From Tubiluchus corallicola (Eukaryota > Priapulida > Priapulimorpha > Priapulimorphida > Tubiluchidae), in NCBI GenBank assembly GCA_030141605.1, contig JAQGDQ010000760.1, positions 36,838-100,837 of the forward strand: DNA of 64,000 nucleotides, read 5' to 3'. The notes beneath the pieces were generated by a model. It was not told where the DNA came from, did not search any database, and saw only the letters and a list, made by a program, of their open reading frames with translations. A program made the position numbers and the translations under genes. Below are positions 62,764 through 64,000 of this stretch, piece after piece. Position 1 is the stretch's first letter. Every line of letters starts with the position of its first letter.

Positions 62764-63558
62764 ATGTATTCTCAGATGGTTTTACTACCGCTGGCAGAGT
62801 ATAACAGGTTAAAACATACGCGCCTCGTTCTAGACACGCCCGTCGAGCAGAAAACTGTAGAAATTCAACAGAAAATGGCGGAATTGGCAGCTCGAGGATT
62901 GCCACCCGATGTGGAAAATAAGATGAGAAGCGAATTGATGCAGGAGATCAAAGATTTGAAAAAGCCCTCCTCCACGGGCGAAGATGACGATGGAACCCGA
63001 CTGAAAGACACTCAAATAATCGAGGCATTACCCACCAAGTACAAGAGTAGGGGACAAAAAATGCTCTCCTTTTTGAAGGCCCATCGAACGCGTTGGGACG
63101 AAATGGGGCGTTTCGTGCACGAGGGACGCGCAATGAGTGGCACGCACCTGGTGGACTTGATAAATTTTGCCACAACTAGCGAGAAGATGACTCCCCCTCG
63201 CGGTTGGTCCGACTTTTATCGTCATCTCAAAGAAATAAGTGTGCCCATGACTCTATTGGGTAAAACGGCTAAGACAGAACTCGAGAAGGGTCAACAGCAA
63301 CAACAGCAGCGCGAAAGGTTGGGACTGACGACACCCCCATCCTCTCTAGCGCATCGACGCGTGGTGGCCGATGACGAAGCGAGGACAGCGACACCGACAC
63401 CACCACCACCAGCCCCTCTACCTTCTAATAAACGAACCACGCGAAAACGTGGACCTCAACAACAACAACAACAACAACAACAGCATCCTCGTCGTCGACG
63501 TCGACGACAATCCTCACCCATAGTTAGAGAATGGGCGAGACTGGAGACAGAAGATTAG
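62764..63558 (+). CDS. Conserved Polinton/Maverick protein of unknown function
   Basis: 264 residues. N-terminal helix-rich part, an acidic linker (TGEDDDG), then a compact domain at about 84-167 with IIEALPTKYKSRG, W-x-E-x-G-R-F-V-x-x-G, THLVDLINF and GW-x-x-F...L..I.VP..LLGK. I recognise this domain pattern (IIE.xP..., H-x-VDLxN, GW..F) from proteins next to integrases of animal Polintons; its function is not known to me. The C-terminal third is low-complexity: two glutamine runs, a proline patch and an RRRRRR block, suggesting nucleic-acid binding. It begins one base after the previous stop and overlaps the integrase start by 28 bp in another frame. Confidence 0.7.
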   Translation: MYSQMVLLPLAEYNRLKHTRLVLDTPVEQKTVEIQQKMAELAARGLPPDVENKMRSELMQEIKDLKKPSSTGEDDDGTRLKDTQIIEALPTKYKSRGQKMLSFLKAHRTRWDEMGRFVHEGRAMSGTHLVDLINFATTSEKMTPPRGWSDFYRHLKEISVPMTLLGKTAKTELEKGQQQQQQRERLGLTTPPSSLAHRRVVADDEARTATPTPPPPAPLPSNKRTTRKRGPQQQQQQQQQHPRRRRRRQSSPIVREWARLETED

Positions 63559-64000
63559 CCGAAATCTACTACGATTTGCGTCATCCTGCCGGTTATGCTA
63601 GCGCACGTGCATTGAAACGCGCCTCTGGCGACACGATGCGTCGCGTGCGCGAATGGTTGAGTGCGCAATCCGCCTACACCCTCCACAGGGGTGCCAGACG
63701 TAGTAGATATGACACTCGCCCGACTTTGACGCGCGGTATTGATTATCAATGGCAAGCCGATTTGGTAATTATGGCCGCGCTATCCAAATATAACGATGGC
63801 TACAAATACATGTTAACCGTGGTGGATTGTTTTAGTCGTTATGCCTGGGCGAGAGCTTTGAAGAGTAAAGGTGGACGCGAAACTGCCGAGGCTCTACGCT
63901 CCATATTCGAAGAGGAGGGGCGCGCGCCCCTCAAATTACACACGGACAAGGGTAAAGAATTTCAAAATAGACATGTGCAAAAATTGTTGAAAGACTATGG
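63531..64000 (+). CDS. Retroviral-type integrase of the Polinton-like element, N-terminal 156 codons, cut by the window end
   Basis: Catalyses insertion of the element into host DNA by strand transfer. ATG at 63531 lies inside the end of the preceding gene. N-terminal part (LAEIYYDLRHPAGYASARAL) followed by an arginine-rich link, then the RNase H-like core: WQADLV with the first catalytic aspartate (D77), LSKYNDGYKYMLTVVDCFSR, YAWARALKSK and LHTDKGKEF with the second aspartate (D139). The third residue, glutamate, lies beyond base 64,000. The KYNDGY..LTV.D.FS.YAW and TDKGKEF words are characteristic of Polinton integrases as opposed to Ty3 or BEL ones. The frame is open to the edge. Confidence 0.88.
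   Translation, partial: MGETGDRRLAEIYYDLRHPAGYASARALKRASGDTMRRVREWLSAQSAYTLHRGARRSRYDTRPTLTRGIDYQWQADLVIMAALSKYNDGYKYMLTVVDCFSRYAWARALKSKGGRETAEALRSIFEEEGRAPLKLHTDKGKEFQNRHVQKLLKDY

Larger units (their letters stand above)
61210..64000. mobile_element. One end of a Polinton/Maverick (adintovirus-like) element, continuing beyond the window
   Basis: A large self-synthesising, virus-like DNA element. Evidence: an abrupt rise in G+C at about 61.2 kb, a GC-rich non-coding terminal stretch, densely packed intronless genes with 1-bp gaps and overlaps, and a D,D-type retroviral-like integrase of the Polinton kind. Next to it are a conserved element protein and a small basic hydrophobic protein. Hallmarks such as protein-primed polymerase, packaging ATPase, protease and capsid genes would be to the right. 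All visible frames are intact, so the copy may be young. The exact left terminus and target duplication could not be set. Confidence 0.75.

Noticed and set aside
62522-62905. 128-codon N-terminal extension of the TBP-like frame
   Set aside because: It runs antisense to the small basic protein and the next gene, has cysteine- and proline-rich random composition, and the TBP homology begins just after the Met at 62521.

Overview
This is nuclear DNA from a multicellular animal. It is AT-rich and gene-sparse, and the genes are cut by GT-AG introns whose joined exons give typical metazoan proteins: a group II PAK kinase, TMEM179, TMX1, SLC17/sialin-type transporters and CYP2-clan P450s. Transposon remains of several classes sit in introns and between genes. 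The species cannot be fixed from the sequence; a marine invertebrate is the best guess and is only inference.

Layout. (1) 1-3,047, + strand: the last four coding exons of a PAK4/5/6-type kinase, with an old LINE in one intron. (2) 7,679-12,398, - strand: a complete four-exon TMEM179 gene. (3) 12.4-14.9 kb: decayed reverse-transcriptase fragments on the - strand. (4) 14,957-21,936, + strand: a complete seven-exon TMX1-like gene for an ER thioredoxin-fold membrane protein with a CPAC active site. (5) 24.6-58.3 kb: a duplicated cluster. Two intronless 504-codon P450 genes (24,647-26,161 on -, 56,787-58,301 on +) lie outside a tandem pair of ten-exon SLC17-type transporter genes (29,508-40,319 and 46,250-55,929, both +, both 529 aa, with seven internal exons of identical length). 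The introns and spacers hold hAT-type elements with clear 8-bp target duplications, MITEs, minisatellites and an inverted-repeat element. (6) 60.3-61.2 kb: a 5'-truncated LINE with a 263-codon reverse-transcriptase tail that is still open. (7) From about 61.2 kb to the window end: the end of a Polinton/Maverick (adintovirus-like) element, visibly richer in G+C. It has a GC-rich terminal stretch, a leftward gene for a TATA-binding-protein-like protein, and a rightward run of a small basic hydrophobic protein, a conserved element protein and a retroviral-type integrase cut by the window edge.

The most interesting observation is the 200-residue TBP-like protein of the Polinton-like element (61,919-62,521). 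It shows both TBP half-repeats and key motifs such as ELFP and the IF-x-x-G strands. It suggests that the element may carry its own promoter-recognition factor. The second theme is the P450/SLC17 duplicated cluster, with several splice-site oddities: a GC-AG intron, a microsatellite serving as acceptor tract, and a tandemly copied 5' splice site.
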